This document shows positions 26,001-32,742 of a stretch of 64,000 nucleotides of DNA, in pieces. A program made the position numbers and the translations under genes. This stretch comes from Sphingobium sp. BYY-5 (GTDB lineage Bacteria; Pseudomonadota; Alphaproteobacteria; Sphingomonadales; Sphingomonadaceae). The DNA lies in NCBI RefSeq assembly GCF_022758885.1, contig NZ_JALEBH010000002.1, forward strand, positions 496,001-560,000, written 5' to 3'. Within the stretch, counting starts at the first letter, position 1; the number at the start of each line of letters is the position of its first letter. The notes beneath the pieces were generated by a model that saw only the letters and a list, made by a program, of their open reading frames with translations, did no database searches and had not been told where the DNA came from.

Positions 26001-26429
26001 GTCGGCCGCTGTCACCCATGGCCCGCCGGTCTCGCTCCAGCCTGGAGAGCCGGCAATGCCGAATTCGAACCCCGCATCATGCGCCTGGGCGACCGAGCGA
26101 CGAAAGATATCCTGCCACTCCGACGACATGAAGGGATGGAGCGGCTTAACCACGGCGGGGGTGGGCAACTTTCCACCGGAGAATGCGTGAACGCCGCCGA
26201 TGCCAACCCTCTCCATCCATTCCAGATCAAGCTTCGCACCCTCGGCCGAAATATTGCCGCCCATCCAATGCCACCAAAGCCGGGGTCTCGCCTCGATCGG
26301 CGGATGCTCGAAACCCGCAAGCAAGGGATCATCCGACGGAGCCGCCCCGACGATCGGACCGGACAACCCACACAGCGCCAGAGCCAAAACCCCTAAACAT
26401 GCCACGTAGCAGAATCGGATATTCGACAT
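23082..26429 (-). CDS. Glycoside hydrolase family 106-type alpha-L-rhamnosidase, exported
   Basis: An 1115-residue protein with a signal peptide (residues 1 to about 29, ...VGAAPSDDP) and the GH106 pattern: RPRLWWHWMGGNISAEGAKLDLEWM near residue 50, then FGIAGSPGWSETGGPWV, LTDSWEAGVQNWTP, VYYSEAQGDFPRAIADGM and HESHHQPLVDAKPGLSLFIFGQYFNRNDTW, with beta-sandwich modules at the C-terminus ending in HEMATIRLNGV. GH106 was founded on RhaM of Sphingomonas paucimobilis, which fits the likely host. It should remove terminal L-rhamnose from a glycoside in the periplasm. Its promoter overlaps an operator of the local TetR regulon 23 bp upstream of the ATG. Plant saponin, flavonoid or glycolipid substrates are all possible. 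Confidence 0.83.
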   Translation of the reverse strand: MSNIRFCYVACLGVLALALCGLSGPIVGAAPSDDPLLAGFEHPPIEARPRLWWHWMGGNISAEGAKLDLEWMERVGIGGVHAFSGGKLPTPAVVKPLHPFMSSEWQDIFRRSVAQAHDAGFEFGIAGSPGWSETGGPWVTAADGMKKYVWSETIIKGGAPFKGRLALPPNVTGPFQEVREGRTDLHSYGDAAVIAFPTPPAERDMPAATWNHVAAGERSIVVPPSSATASLKLPPEGKNGLLLEASYPRPVKLGALTIGMRENALAVLEVERSRGQWLRVASARIDAVGDRFIHPAPQGTMGFEPVVAQHFRLRLTPVEATPRSALGQYLPKPTFEAFTITRLALLSGGRVNGFEAKAGFQSTISDDAALPVAVALRDAVSRDKIVVLTDRLRPDGSLDWTPPAGSWTILRIGWSLTGAVNAPAEPSATGLEVDKLDPDAVARYLDHYLQLYDRASGGRIGANGVQSMLTDSWEAGVQNWTPRMLIEFRTRRGYDPAPFLPVLTGRVVGSGALSEAFLFDFRKTLKEMVADNHHAVLARMLRARGMVYYSEAQGDFPRAIADGMALKAQADIPTAEYWYRPFATAPGQPPLRADLKESASVAHVYGKKLAAAEALTVAAINDPWAFSPAMLRPVADRIFASGINRLLLHESHHQPLVDAKPGLSLFIFGQYFNRNDTWAEQAGPWVKYLSRTSYMLQQGRPIADIAYFYGEERSLSEQYLDRLETDIPAGLDYDYVDPEALLNLLSVRDGRIVTPSGMEYRLLYVPEHIKRYTLPTLRKIEQLVKEGAVVVAHRPIGGLGVLSPDGEVDRIADRLWGSRKRRSAETASGRVYPTIAEALLSRPIVRDVRFKDFETDKNLLWLHRRDGDTDIYFLSNQDEVPKDLWISFRVEGRVPEMWKADTGTTEPLSFRKTPEGIETHVRLNGQESGFVVFRRSTNAASWLAPEPIEIPLSDVKGMWQLYFEQGRGAPAIASFDLLKSWTESADPGIKYFSGSARYVKDIHVEPSWFRPGRRIELDLGRVHEMATIRLNGVAFQPLWHRPYRQDVSQALKPGNNRLEITTVNLWPNRLIGDKQPGAKPIAFAPSSPYRAGSPLLPSGLLGPVRLIAVDKPAGR

Positions 26430-26451
26430 GCCGACTGATTTCCTCTCCGCA

Positions 26452-26499
26452 ATCTATGCGATTATATATCGCATAGATGGAGATCGCATTGCCGGTCAA
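26452..26499 (-). promoter_or_regulatory. TetR-regulon promoter/operator facing the rhamnosidase
   Basis: A perfect inverted repeat with 11-bp arms and 5-bp centre at 26452-26478; the core is TATGCGA-N7-TCGCATA. Read on the minus strand, TTGACC (26499-26494) lies exactly 18 bp before TATGCG (26475-26470), the same layout as five other sites in the window. It sits 23 bp before the rhamnosidase ATG. Confidence 0.75.
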
Positions 26500-26542
26500 G
26501 AGGAGGGCTTGTCGTCTATCGCGCGCCTTTTTCATGGTTCGC

Positions 26543-26598
26543 TTGACAAGCGTGGCGCACCCAACTTATGCGATTACAAGTCGCATAAGTTGGGTGCG
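26543..26598 (+). promoter_or_regulatory. TetR-regulon promoter/operator facing the TonB receptor at 26681
   Basis: TTGACA (26543-26548), 18 bp, TATGCG (26567-26572). The palindrome around it has perfect 18-bp arms, 26556-26573 and 26581-26598, with a 7-bp centre (TTACAAG). Only the inner TTATGCGA / TCGCATAA part matches the other sites; the outer CACCCAAC arms are private to this site. Confidence 0.75.
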
Positions 26599-26680
26599 GG
26601 GTTCTCCCTCTCGGAGTCGACCTATGCGCAAAATCATCTCGAACGGGCAAACATAGCCCGTCACCGGAGGAGGGGAATTC

Positions 26681-29116
26681 ATGAAAGCATTTCATGCCGC
26701 GCACCTGGGTGTCAGCCTGACCGCCATGCTGGTCGCAACGCCGCTCTTGGCCCAACCGGCGACACCGGAACCGGAGAGCGCCAGAGCACCAATAATGGCC
26801 GACATCATTGTGCAGGCCCGTCGGCGCGAAGAGGATGTTCAGGACGTTCCTGGCGTTATCGATGCCGTGACCGCCGCGCAGATCGACAAGCTCAACCTGC
26901 GCAGTTTCAACGACGTTCAGGCCCTGGTGCCGGGCCTGGAACTTTCCTCCAATGCAAACGGCATCGGCGCCAATGCCAAGCTGCGCGGCATCAATTTCGA
27001 TATCAACGCCAGCGGCAATAATCCAACGGTGGAATTCTACTTTAACGACGCCCCTATTACTGCGGGCGCCATCATTCAGCAAATGTATGATATCGGGCAA
27101 ATCGAAGTGCAGCGGGGGCCGCAAGGGACATTACGCGGGCGGGCCTCGCCTTCGGGTTCCATCACCGTCAGCGCCAGGAAACCCGATCTTTACGGTTACG
27201 GCGCCTATGTCGACCTGACAGCGAACGACATCGGCACGATGAATGCGAAAGGCGCGGTCAACATTCCGATCATCGAAGGCGTCCTGGGGCTTCGCGCAGC
27301 CGGTGTATGGGACGAGAATGAAGGCGATCGCGTTCGCGCCGCGCACAATCCGGACCCGCGTTCGACCACGACCAGCGGCCGGATCAGTGCCATCGCCAAA
27401 CCTATCGACTGGCTCAGCTTCGAGGGCACCTATCAATATCTAAAGCGCAATGCGCAAAGCTATGACCAGGCGATATCCTTTAGCGAAGCCAATCCTGATG
27501 CGGTGCCCAGCCCAATACGCATCACTGCGGAAGATCGCCTGTCCCTTCAGGAACGCCCACGCCCTATCCATCAGCGCTTTGATATCTACAATTGGCGCGC
27601 GGAAGCCGGTCAGATAGGGCAGCGCCTGATTTATCAGGGACAACATTATACGCAAAAGCTCTATTCGGCGGACAATTTCGATGACGCCATTTTCTTCCCG
27701 GGAAGCGTTGTCGATCAGGTGACGCATACTCGCGCCAAGGCCACTTCACACGAAATCCGCCTACAGAACGAGGAGCGTGTTTTCGACTTCCTCGACTATG
27801 TCGTCGGTGTCTTCGACTATAAGAACAGATCACAAACCAATCTCACTACGCCCACGGTGGTGCGCCTGCCTGTCATCTTCGGTGGGGGAGTCGCACAGAT
27901 CGTCAATACTCCAATCTCGCGCCCCACCGATGAGCATGAACGGTCCTTCTTCGGAAACCTCACCGCCCATATCAGCAGGAATACCGAGATTTCAGGCGGG
28001 CTTCGCCGGATCGATTATAACTTCACAGGCAATTTCAGTGTTGGCGGCCAGGTCATCGACGCACAGGAGCGCGACGAAGGGAAGTTGATCTACAATGCTT
28101 CCGTAAAGCATAATTTCACGCCCGATTTCATGGTTTATGCCAGCACGGGCAGTTCATGGCGGCCCGGCCTCACGGCCATAGGCGACTTCAATCTGGCGCC
28201 GTCCGCACTGGAGAAATCCTTCGTCCATGTGCCGCCCGAAAGCTCAAAATCCTACGAAATCGGCTTCAAGAGCACGCTTCTTGGCGGGCGGGCGCAGTTC
28301 AATCTAACCGCCTATCACCAGAAGTTCAAAAACTTCCCCTACCGCTCACCGACCGGCGTCTTCTACGTCAACACGGTCGCCGTGACCGATGCGTCAGGAA
28401 GCGTGACAGGCGTCAGCCAGCAAGTGGGACAATTCAACTTCGTGGCGCCGGTCCCCGTCGAAGTGAACGGGGTTGAGGCCGACTTCAATGTCGCAATCGG
28501 CAGCCGCCTGAACATAGGGGCAAATGCAAGCTATTCGCTCGGCAAGATCAAGGACGGCGTGATAGCCTGCAACGATCTCAACGGAGACGGCATTCCCGAT
28601 GTAACCACAGGAACGCCCAGCCTCGCCGCGCTTCAGGCCGCCGTGGGAACCGACAATCTTTCAACCTGTCGTACGAACCAGCGTTCCGCCTTTCTGTCGC
28701 CAGCCAGCGCGACCCTCCAGACGGAATATCGCATCCCCGTTTCGACAGCGACCGAAAGCTATCTGCGCGGGCTATTCTCCTACAGTGGAAAGTCGCAGGG
28801 CGATCCCACAAATCCGTTCGACGATGTCCGCGACTATGGCCTGCTCAATCTCTATGCAGGCTTTCGGGGGAAGGACGGAATGTGGGAGATATCCTTCTTC
28901 GCCAAGAATATCTTCAATACGACCAAGGTGTCGGCACGTACCAACCCCTATTTCACCTCTTATCAACAGTTGGGCTTCGCGGGCCAGTTCAATAATGGCG
29001 TCCCGGTTTTCACCGGTCCAACTGGCGCTTCGGCCACGAGCACCTACACCGGCGGCACGTTGACGCCACCGCGGGAATTTGGGGTCAACTTACGCTTCGC
29101 CTTTGGAACCCGATAA
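26681..29116 (+). CDS. TonB-dependent receptor of the rhamnoside regulon
   Basis: An 811-residue outer-membrane receptor starting behind GGAGGAGGGG. A signal peptide ends at LLAQP (about residue 25), the TonB box is likely ADIIVQARRREEDVQDVP, and the plug follows with NAKLRGINFDINASGNNPTVEFYFNDAPI and QIEVQRGPQGTLRGRASPSGSI. The barrel ends GVNLRFAFGTR. This is the iron-complex-like receptor type that sphingomonads use for many organic substrates. It is divergent from the rhamnosidase, both under operators of the same TetR, so it probably imports the rhamnoside. The gene for the small secreted protein follows after 26 bp in the same operon. Confidence 0.88.
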   Translation: MKAFHAAHLGVSLTAMLVATPLLAQPATPEPESARAPIMADIIVQARRREEDVQDVPGVIDAVTAAQIDKLNLRSFNDVQALVPGLELSSNANGIGANAKLRGINFDINASGNNPTVEFYFNDAPITAGAIIQQMYDIGQIEVQRGPQGTLRGRASPSGSITVSARKPDLYGYGAYVDLTANDIGTMNAKGAVNIPIIEGVLGLRAAGVWDENEGDRVRAAHNPDPRSTTTSGRISAIAKPIDWLSFEGTYQYLKRNAQSYDQAISFSEANPDAVPSPIRITAEDRLSLQERPRPIHQRFDIYNWRAEAGQIGQRLIYQGQHYTQKLYSADNFDDAIFFPGSVVDQVTHTRAKATSHEIRLQNEERVFDFLDYVVGVFDYKNRSQTNLTTPTVVRLPVIFGGGVAQIVNTPISRPTDEHERSFFGNLTAHISRNTEISGGLRRIDYNFTGNFSVGGQVIDAQERDEGKLIYNASVKHNFTPDFMVYASTGSSWRPGLTAIGDFNLAPSALEKSFVHVPPESSKSYEIGFKSTLLGGRAQFNLTAYHQKFKNFPYRSPTGVFYVNTVAVTDASGSVTGVSQQVGQFNFVAPVPVEVNGVEADFNVAIGSRLNIGANASYSLGKIKDGVIACNDLNGDGIPDVTTGTPSLAALQAAVGTDNLSTCRTNQRSAFLSPASATLQTEYRIPVSTATESYLRGLFSYSGKSQGDPTNPFDDVRDYGLLNLYAGFRGKDGMWEISFFAKNIFNTTKVSARTNPYFTSYQQLGFAGQFNNGVPVFTGPTGASATSTYTGGTLTPPREFGVNLRFAFGTR

Positions 29117-29142
29117 CCCATCACGAGACTGGATCAGATCCT

Positions 29143-29454
29143 ATGCATCGCATTTTCATCACCGCCGGTCTGCTGCTGGCCACTTCGCTGCCGACCGCAA
29201 CGGTCCATGCCCAAACATCGGAGACCGCGCCGGCTTACAACGTCGAAACAACCGATATTGGCACCTTGCTGGATGATCCGGCGGCCAGGACGATCCTAGA
29301 CAAGCATCTTCCCGGTTTCTCGGCAAATGAACAAATCGGGATGGCGCGAGGCATGACGCTCAAGGCGGTCCAGCAATATGCGTCCGACATGGTGACGGAT
29401 AAGGCTCTCGCCGCCATCCAGAACGACCTGAGCAAACTGCCTGCGTTGAAGTGA
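29143..29454 (+). CDS. Small secreted protein homologous to the P450 C-terminal domain
   Basis: A 103-residue protein with a signal peptide (residues 1-23, cleaved after VHA). The rest is one predicted alpha-helical unit, residues 37-101: DIGTLLDDPAARTILDKHLP, then GFSANEQIGMARGMTLKAVQ, then a helix to the end. Aligned by hand to residues 462-523 of the cytochrome P450 at 31122-32693, about 27 of 62 positions are identical, including PxxxxxLDxHxPG, GMTL and VQ. I know no named family for it. It is co-transcribed with the TonB receptor. A carrier or binding role for the shared substrate in the periplasm would explain why one copy is exported and another is tied to the oxidising enzyme, but this is inference. 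Confidence 0.75.
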   Translation: MHRIFITAGLLLATSLPTATVHAQTSETAPAYNVETTDIGTLLDDPAARTILDKHLPGFSANEQIGMARGMTLKAVQQYASDMVTDKALAAIQNDLSKLPALK

Positions 29455-29459
29455 CCGAT

Positions 29460-29511
29460 CGGATTGGGCGGGAGGACCAGCGATGCATCGCTGGTCCTCC
29501 CGCCCAATCCG
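29460..29511. terminator. 52-bp perfect palindrome between convergent genes, probable bidirectional terminator
   Basis: The 26-bp arms (29460-29485 and 29486-29511) pair completely with no spacer; the centre is CGATGCATCG. It begins 6 bp after the small-protein stop and ends 33 bp before the ferredoxin stop. No T-tract follows on either strand, so it may act as an mRNA 3'-end protector rather than a classical terminator. Confidence 0.6.
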
Positions 29512-29544
29512 TCTGCACTGAACGGCGCAACGCCCTCTCGTCCA

Positions 29545-29862
29545 TCAGTCCTCGGGAGCGATCGTCACGCGCAATCCGGACAGGGAGTCGGTCAGCTGTA
29601 CCTGGCATGCAAGGCGTGACCGCTCATTACGATGTGGCGAGGTATCGAGAAGATCATTTTCGTCCTCGCTGATGGGGGCAAGCAGATCGATAAATTCCGG
29701 ATCGACATAGACATGGCATGTCGCGCAGGAGCAGCACCCGCCGCATAAGGCGACCATATCGTCGAATCCGGCATCCCTGATTGTTTCCATCACCGTTCGG
29801 TCGGAGGTTGCGGCTATGGTCGCCTGCTTTCCCGCGCGATCGGTCACAATGATTTCCGGCAT
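29545..29862 (-). CDS. [2Fe-2S] ferredoxin, adrenodoxin/putidaredoxin type
   Basis: A 105-residue electron carrier. The cluster ligands are Cys40, Cys46, Cys49 and Cys86 (C-x5-C-x2-C-x36-C), with two extra cysteines, 43 and 44, inside the loop. The C-terminal half has the RLACQVQL motif. It is the expected redox partner for the class I P450 encoded 1.3 kb away; no ferredoxin reductase gene is in the window. Its only promoter of the regulon type lies inside the tetR coding region (30162-30206), giving a leader of about 300 nt that is antisense to the start of tetR. Confidence 0.9.
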   Translation of the reverse strand: MPEIIVTDRAGKQATIAATSDRTVMETIRDAGFDDMVALCGGCCSCATCHVYVDPEFIDLLAPISEDENDLLDTSPHRNERSRLACQVQLTDSLSGLRVTIAPED

Positions 29863-30100
29863 TTCCTACTCCTAAATGCTTGAGTATATTTGAGCTTTCC
29901 CGCCCATTTTTCTTATCCAGATGATCCATCCTCATCGAAAAGGATGACGGCACCCCGTCCAATCCCAACACCGAGCGCTTGTTCGTCAGTCCTCCTGTTT
30001 TGAGGTTTCGAACGCTGCATTCGCGGAGCCGGACTCGTTTTTTTATTGACGAATGGCGAAAGCTGCTCCTTCAAAACCGTAGGGCGCAGGAGAGATTTTC

Positions 30101-30763
30101 GTGAAAGCCAAGAAGACCATCCAGAAGGCACCTGCGAAGCGCGACTCGCAGTCGCACAATATAAGCGACACGGAGTCGCATAGATTTCCCGCAGTCCTTT
30201 CGTCAAGAGGCCTCGACCCTCGACAGGTTCGTAGCGCTGAGGCGCTGCGCCGGGCGTTGCTCGATCTGCTGGCGATGAAACCCTTCGACCAGATCACGAT
30301 ACGCGAAATCTGCGCCAGGGCTGGCGTCCATAATGCCACTTTCTTCCGGCATCACACCGACAAAGAAGCGCTGCTCAACCATATCGCCCAGGAAGAGATC
30401 GGCCATCTGGTCGCCTTTTCCCTTCCTGAAGGGCATCGGCTGGATGGCTATCGCGCCCTTTGCGAATATGTCGAAGCGCATCGATCGCTATGGCGCTCAT
30501 TGCTGACCGGAGGGGCGGGCGGCGCGATGCGGGAGGAGTTGATGCGCGTCTCAAAGGCCCTGACTACCGACTTCCAGGCCTATCGAAGCTGGCTGCCACA
30601 AGAGCTTTCGATCATCTGCAGCACCACCCTTATCGTCGAAACCATTTCCTGGTGGCTCACACAAGATGAAAGCCGCTATTCTGTAGAACAAATTGCCGAA
30701 ATTCTGGATGAGTTGGTCCAATCCGCAATCATGGCGCCACGAAGTTCCGGCTCAGATGTATAA
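30101..30763 (+). CDS. TetR-family regulator, probable controller of the rhamnoside regulon
   Basis: A 220-residue protein starting at GTG behind CAGGAGAG. An unusual basic tail of about 45 residues (KAKKTIQKAPAKRD...) precedes the helix-turn-helix: RSAEALRRALLDLLAMKPFDQITIREICARAGVHNATFFRHHTDKEALLNHI. The C-terminal domain is helical, with tryptophan-rich IVETISWWLTQDE. It lies in the middle of six palindromic promoters that no other regulator nearby would explain. It has no such operator in front of itself: TTGACG at 30046 is followed by a poor -10 and no palindrome. Instead an operator-promoter for the ferredoxin lies inside its codons 21-36, on the other strand. Confidence 0.83.
   Translation: MKAKKTIQKAPAKRDSQSHNISDTESHRFPAVLSSRGLDPRQVRSAEALRRALLDLLAMKPFDQITIREICARAGVHNATFFRHHTDKEALLNHIAQEEIGHLVAFSLPEGHRLDGYRALCEYVEAHRSLWRSLLTGGAGGAMREELMRVSKALTTDFQAYRSWLPQELSIICSTTLIVETISWWLTQDESRYSVEQIAEILDELVQSAIMAPRSSGSDV
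30138..30206 (-). promoter_or_regulatory. TetR-regulon promoter/operator inside tetR, facing the ferredoxin
   Basis: On the minus strand TTGACG (30206-30201), 18 bp, TATGCG (30182-30177). The operator is TAAGCGA-N7-TCGCATA (30162-30182), one mismatch from the consensus. A second, poorer match (AGCGCGA-N7-TCGCACA, 30138-30158) lies 24 bp further along, so the repressor may bind as two dimers. Both lie within tetR codons. Confidence 0.65.
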
Positions 30764-30806
30764 AAAAACGGCGCACCGTAGATTAGTGATAATCAACGGT
30801 GCGCCG
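30762..30806 (-). terminator. Strong minus-strand intrinsic terminator behind tetR
   Basis: On the minus strand an 11-bp perfect stem (30806-30796 with 30779-30769), extended inside by GATTA/TAATC, is followed by seven T residues (30768-30762). The T-run exists only on the minus strand, yet no minus-strand gene lies immediately upstream except a possible tiny one, so it must end a transcript that starts near 30930. Confidence 0.8.
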
Positions 30807-30930
30807 CAGTGATGCGCGCACTCTTGGGGAGGTTACGCGCAAATCGAATTTCACATCCTTCGGCGTCGAAACACATTCCCCGGCTGTCGCGTCCTTCACG
30901 AAAGTAGCACGCATTGCGATCTATGCGATA
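30762..30930 (-). ncRNA. Putative small regulated transcript of about 165 nt (sRNA or small mRNA)
   Basis: A regulon-type promoter (TTGACG 30966-30961, 18 bp, TATGCG 30942-30937) faces left and the strong terminator at 30806-30762 closes the unit, so a transcript from about 30930 to 30762 is predicted. It contains one small open frame, 30793-30876 (27 residues, starting MCFDAEGCEIRF), with only GGGGA directly before the ATG and stopping just inside the terminator stem. Whether the product is RNA or peptide is unknown. Its end overlaps the last base pairs of tetR antisense. Confidence 0.55.
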
Positions 30931-30966
30931 TATAGTCGCATAGATCGCAATGCGTGCTCGCGTCAA
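30906..30966 (-). promoter_or_regulatory. TetR-regulon promoter/operator with 53-bp perfect palindrome, facing the small transcript
   Basis: Arms of 23 bp, 30906-30928 and 30936-30958, pair perfectly around TATATAG. The core is TATGCGA-N7-TCGCATA; the outer arms (AGCACGCATTGCGATC and its complement) are not found at other sites. TTGACG on the minus strand (30966-30961) gives the 18-bp promoter spacing leftwards only; no matching -35 exists for rightward transcription. Confidence 0.7.
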
Positions 30967-31038
30967 GACGCATGGCAGTCCGTCCGCCAAAGACTATTTC
31001 TCCTGTCCCCACCCCAAGCCGCGCCGGCCAAAGGCGCC

Positions 31039-31083
31039 TTGACGGATGCGCCGCGCAGGGATTATGCGACTATATATCGCATA
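31039..31083 (+). promoter_or_regulatory. TetR-regulon promoter/operator facing the P450 operon
   Basis: TTGACG (31039-31044), 18 bp, TATGCG (31063-31068); operator TATGCGA-N7-TCGCATA at 31063-31083, 38 bp before the P450 ATG. The open frame upstream of the P450 start (from 30954) crosses this promoter and is not coding. Confidence 0.75.
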
Positions 31084-31121
31084 GATTCGCCGCTGGATCG
31101 GACGGCATGGGGAGTAGGAAC

Positions 31122-32693
31122 ATGAAAGCACTGGAAGAGCGCGACTATTTTACCGATTATGAGATATTGAAGGACCCTTATTCCTTTTTTGAAGCCGTCC
31201 GCGCTCACGGCCCGATCTATCAACCACCCGGCAAGGATTATCTGATCGTCACCGGCTTTGACGAGACGCTCGAGGTGCTGAAGAACACGACCGATTTCTC
31301 GGCGATCATCGGCTTGCAAGGCGCAGCAGCCCCCTTGCCCTTCGAGCCGGCGGGACCCGATATTGCCGCCCAGGTTGAAGCCCATCGCGACCGGTTCCTC
31401 GGCGGTGATCTCCTTGTCAATTATGATGACGAGATCCACACGAAGATGCGCTCGCTCCTCAATCGCTTGTTCACGCCATCGCGGCTGAAGGCCAATGAAC
31501 AATTCATCCAGGCCTATTCCGACGAAATCGCACGGACGATCACTGCCAAGGGCGGATGCGAACTCATCAAAGAAGTCGCCACGCCGTTCGTCACGCTCGT
31601 CGTTGCAGATCTGCTGGGTGTTCCGGCTGCCGATCGCCAGATGTTCATGGATGTCATCGAAGCCGCGCCGCCGCCAGGAAGCCTTGAGGCGGGAGAAAAT
31701 GATTTCAGTTCGCCCAACCATCCCTTGGTCGTGATGGGGAGCTATTTTGCCAATTATATCCAGGACCGCCGACAAAATCCGCAGCAGGATATCCTGACAG
31801 AATTCGCCCATTCGACGTTCCCGGACGGTAGCGAGCCGGACATGCTGGAACTGGTCAAGATGGCGACTTTCCTCTTCGGCGCGGGGCAGGACACCAGCGC
31901 CAAGCTTCTCGGCAACTCCATTCGCTTTATCACGGACCAGCCTGGCCTGCAGGATCGGCTCCGCGCCGATCCTTCCCTCATTCCCCAACTGCTCGAAGAA
32001 GTATTGCGTCTCGAAGGATCGACGAAACAGACCGCACGCCTGGCGCGCCGCGACACGCGCATCGGGGACAGGGTCGTTCCGGCCGGCACGAAGATCCTGG
32101 TGGCGCTGGCGGCAGCGAACAGAGATCCTCGCCGCTGGACCAATCCCAGCCAGTTCGAACTGGATCGCCCCAAGATCAAGGAACATGTCGCCTTCGGCCG
32201 TGGCAAGCATGTCTGTGCCGGCGCGCCATTGGCCCGCGTTGAAGTGCGGGTGATCCTGGAGAAGATCCTCGCCTATACCGCCAATATCGACCTTGACGAG
32301 GAGAAGCATGGGCCACGCGGTCAGCGCAACCTCGACTTCGAACCGAGCTTCATCATCCGGGGCCTGTCCGAGTTGCATGTCAAGCTCACCCCCGCTCCAG
32401 GGATAAATCTGGCGATCGACCATTCGAGCGCAATCATGGCTCCGCAATCAGCGCCGACTGCGACGCAGCCGACCGGAGCAGCCGCTTTCTCCACCGCCAA
32501 GACGAAGATTGGCGACCTGCTCACCAATCCATCGACATTGGCCGTCCTGGATCGCCATTTCCCGGGCATGAGCCAAGACAAGCGCATCGCCATGGCGAAA
32601 GGTATGACGCTTCGTTCCGTGCAGAAATTTGCCCCCGGCCAGTTCAGCGATGCGGCGCTGGACGCCGTCGATGCGGACCTTGCGGCCATCTAA
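31122..32693 (+). CDS. Cytochrome P450 with an extra C-terminal domain
   Basis: A 523-residue protein. Residues 1-424 are a bacterial class I P450: I-helix AGQDT (254-258), ExxR at E293-R296, heme loop FGRGKHVCAG with the thiolate ligand Cys365. After a flexible Ala/Pro/Thr linker (about 425-460) comes a 63-residue helical unit (461-523) homologous to the secreted 103-residue protein of the same regulon. Normal soluble P450s end near 410-430, so this tail is an addition. It should hydroxylate the imported substrate or its aglycone, with electrons from the nearby ferredoxin. ATG 31122 follows GGAGTAGG. SDR and DapB-like genes follow in the same operon. Confidence 0.9.
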   Translation: MKALEERDYFTDYEILKDPYSFFEAVRAHGPIYQPPGKDYLIVTGFDETLEVLKNTTDFSAIIGLQGAAAPLPFEPAGPDIAAQVEAHRDRFLGGDLLVNYDDEIHTKMRSLLNRLFTPSRLKANEQFIQAYSDEIARTITAKGGCELIKEVATPFVTLVVADLLGVPAADRQMFMDVIEAAPPPGSLEAGENDFSSPNHPLVVMGSYFANYIQDRRQNPQQDILTEFAHSTFPDGSEPDMLELVKMATFLFGAGQDTSAKLLGNSIRFITDQPGLQDRLRADPSLIPQLLEEVLRLEGSTKQTARLARRDTRIGDRVVPAGTKILVALAAANRDPRRWTNPSQFELDRPKIKEHVAFGRGKHVCAGAPLARVEVRVILEKILAYTANIDLDEEKHGPRGQRNLDFEPSFIIRGLSELHVKLTPAPGINLAIDHSSAIMAPQSAPTATQPTGAAAFSTAKTKIGDLLTNPSTLAVLDRHFPGMSQDKRIAMAKGMTLRSVQKFAPGQFSDAALDAVDADLAAI

Positions 32694-32742
32694 CGCCCGC
32701 ATCCTCGAATACAGATCAGAAGATAATATGGCGGAGAGGGAA

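Noticed and set aside
30138..30182. Operator inside tetR as autoregulatory roadblock
   Set aside because: The minus-strand -35 at 30206-30201 with exact 18-bp spacing explains it better as the ferredoxin promoter; a roadblock effect remains possible but is not needed.
30769..30806. Hairpin after tetR as terminator of tetR itself
   Set aside because: The T-run is on the minus-strand side only; for plus-strand transcription no T residues follow the stem.
30954..31121. 56-codon upstream extension of the P450 gene
   Set aside because: It crosses the promoter and operator at 31039-31083; ATG 31122 has a good ribosome site and gives a normal P450 N-terminus.
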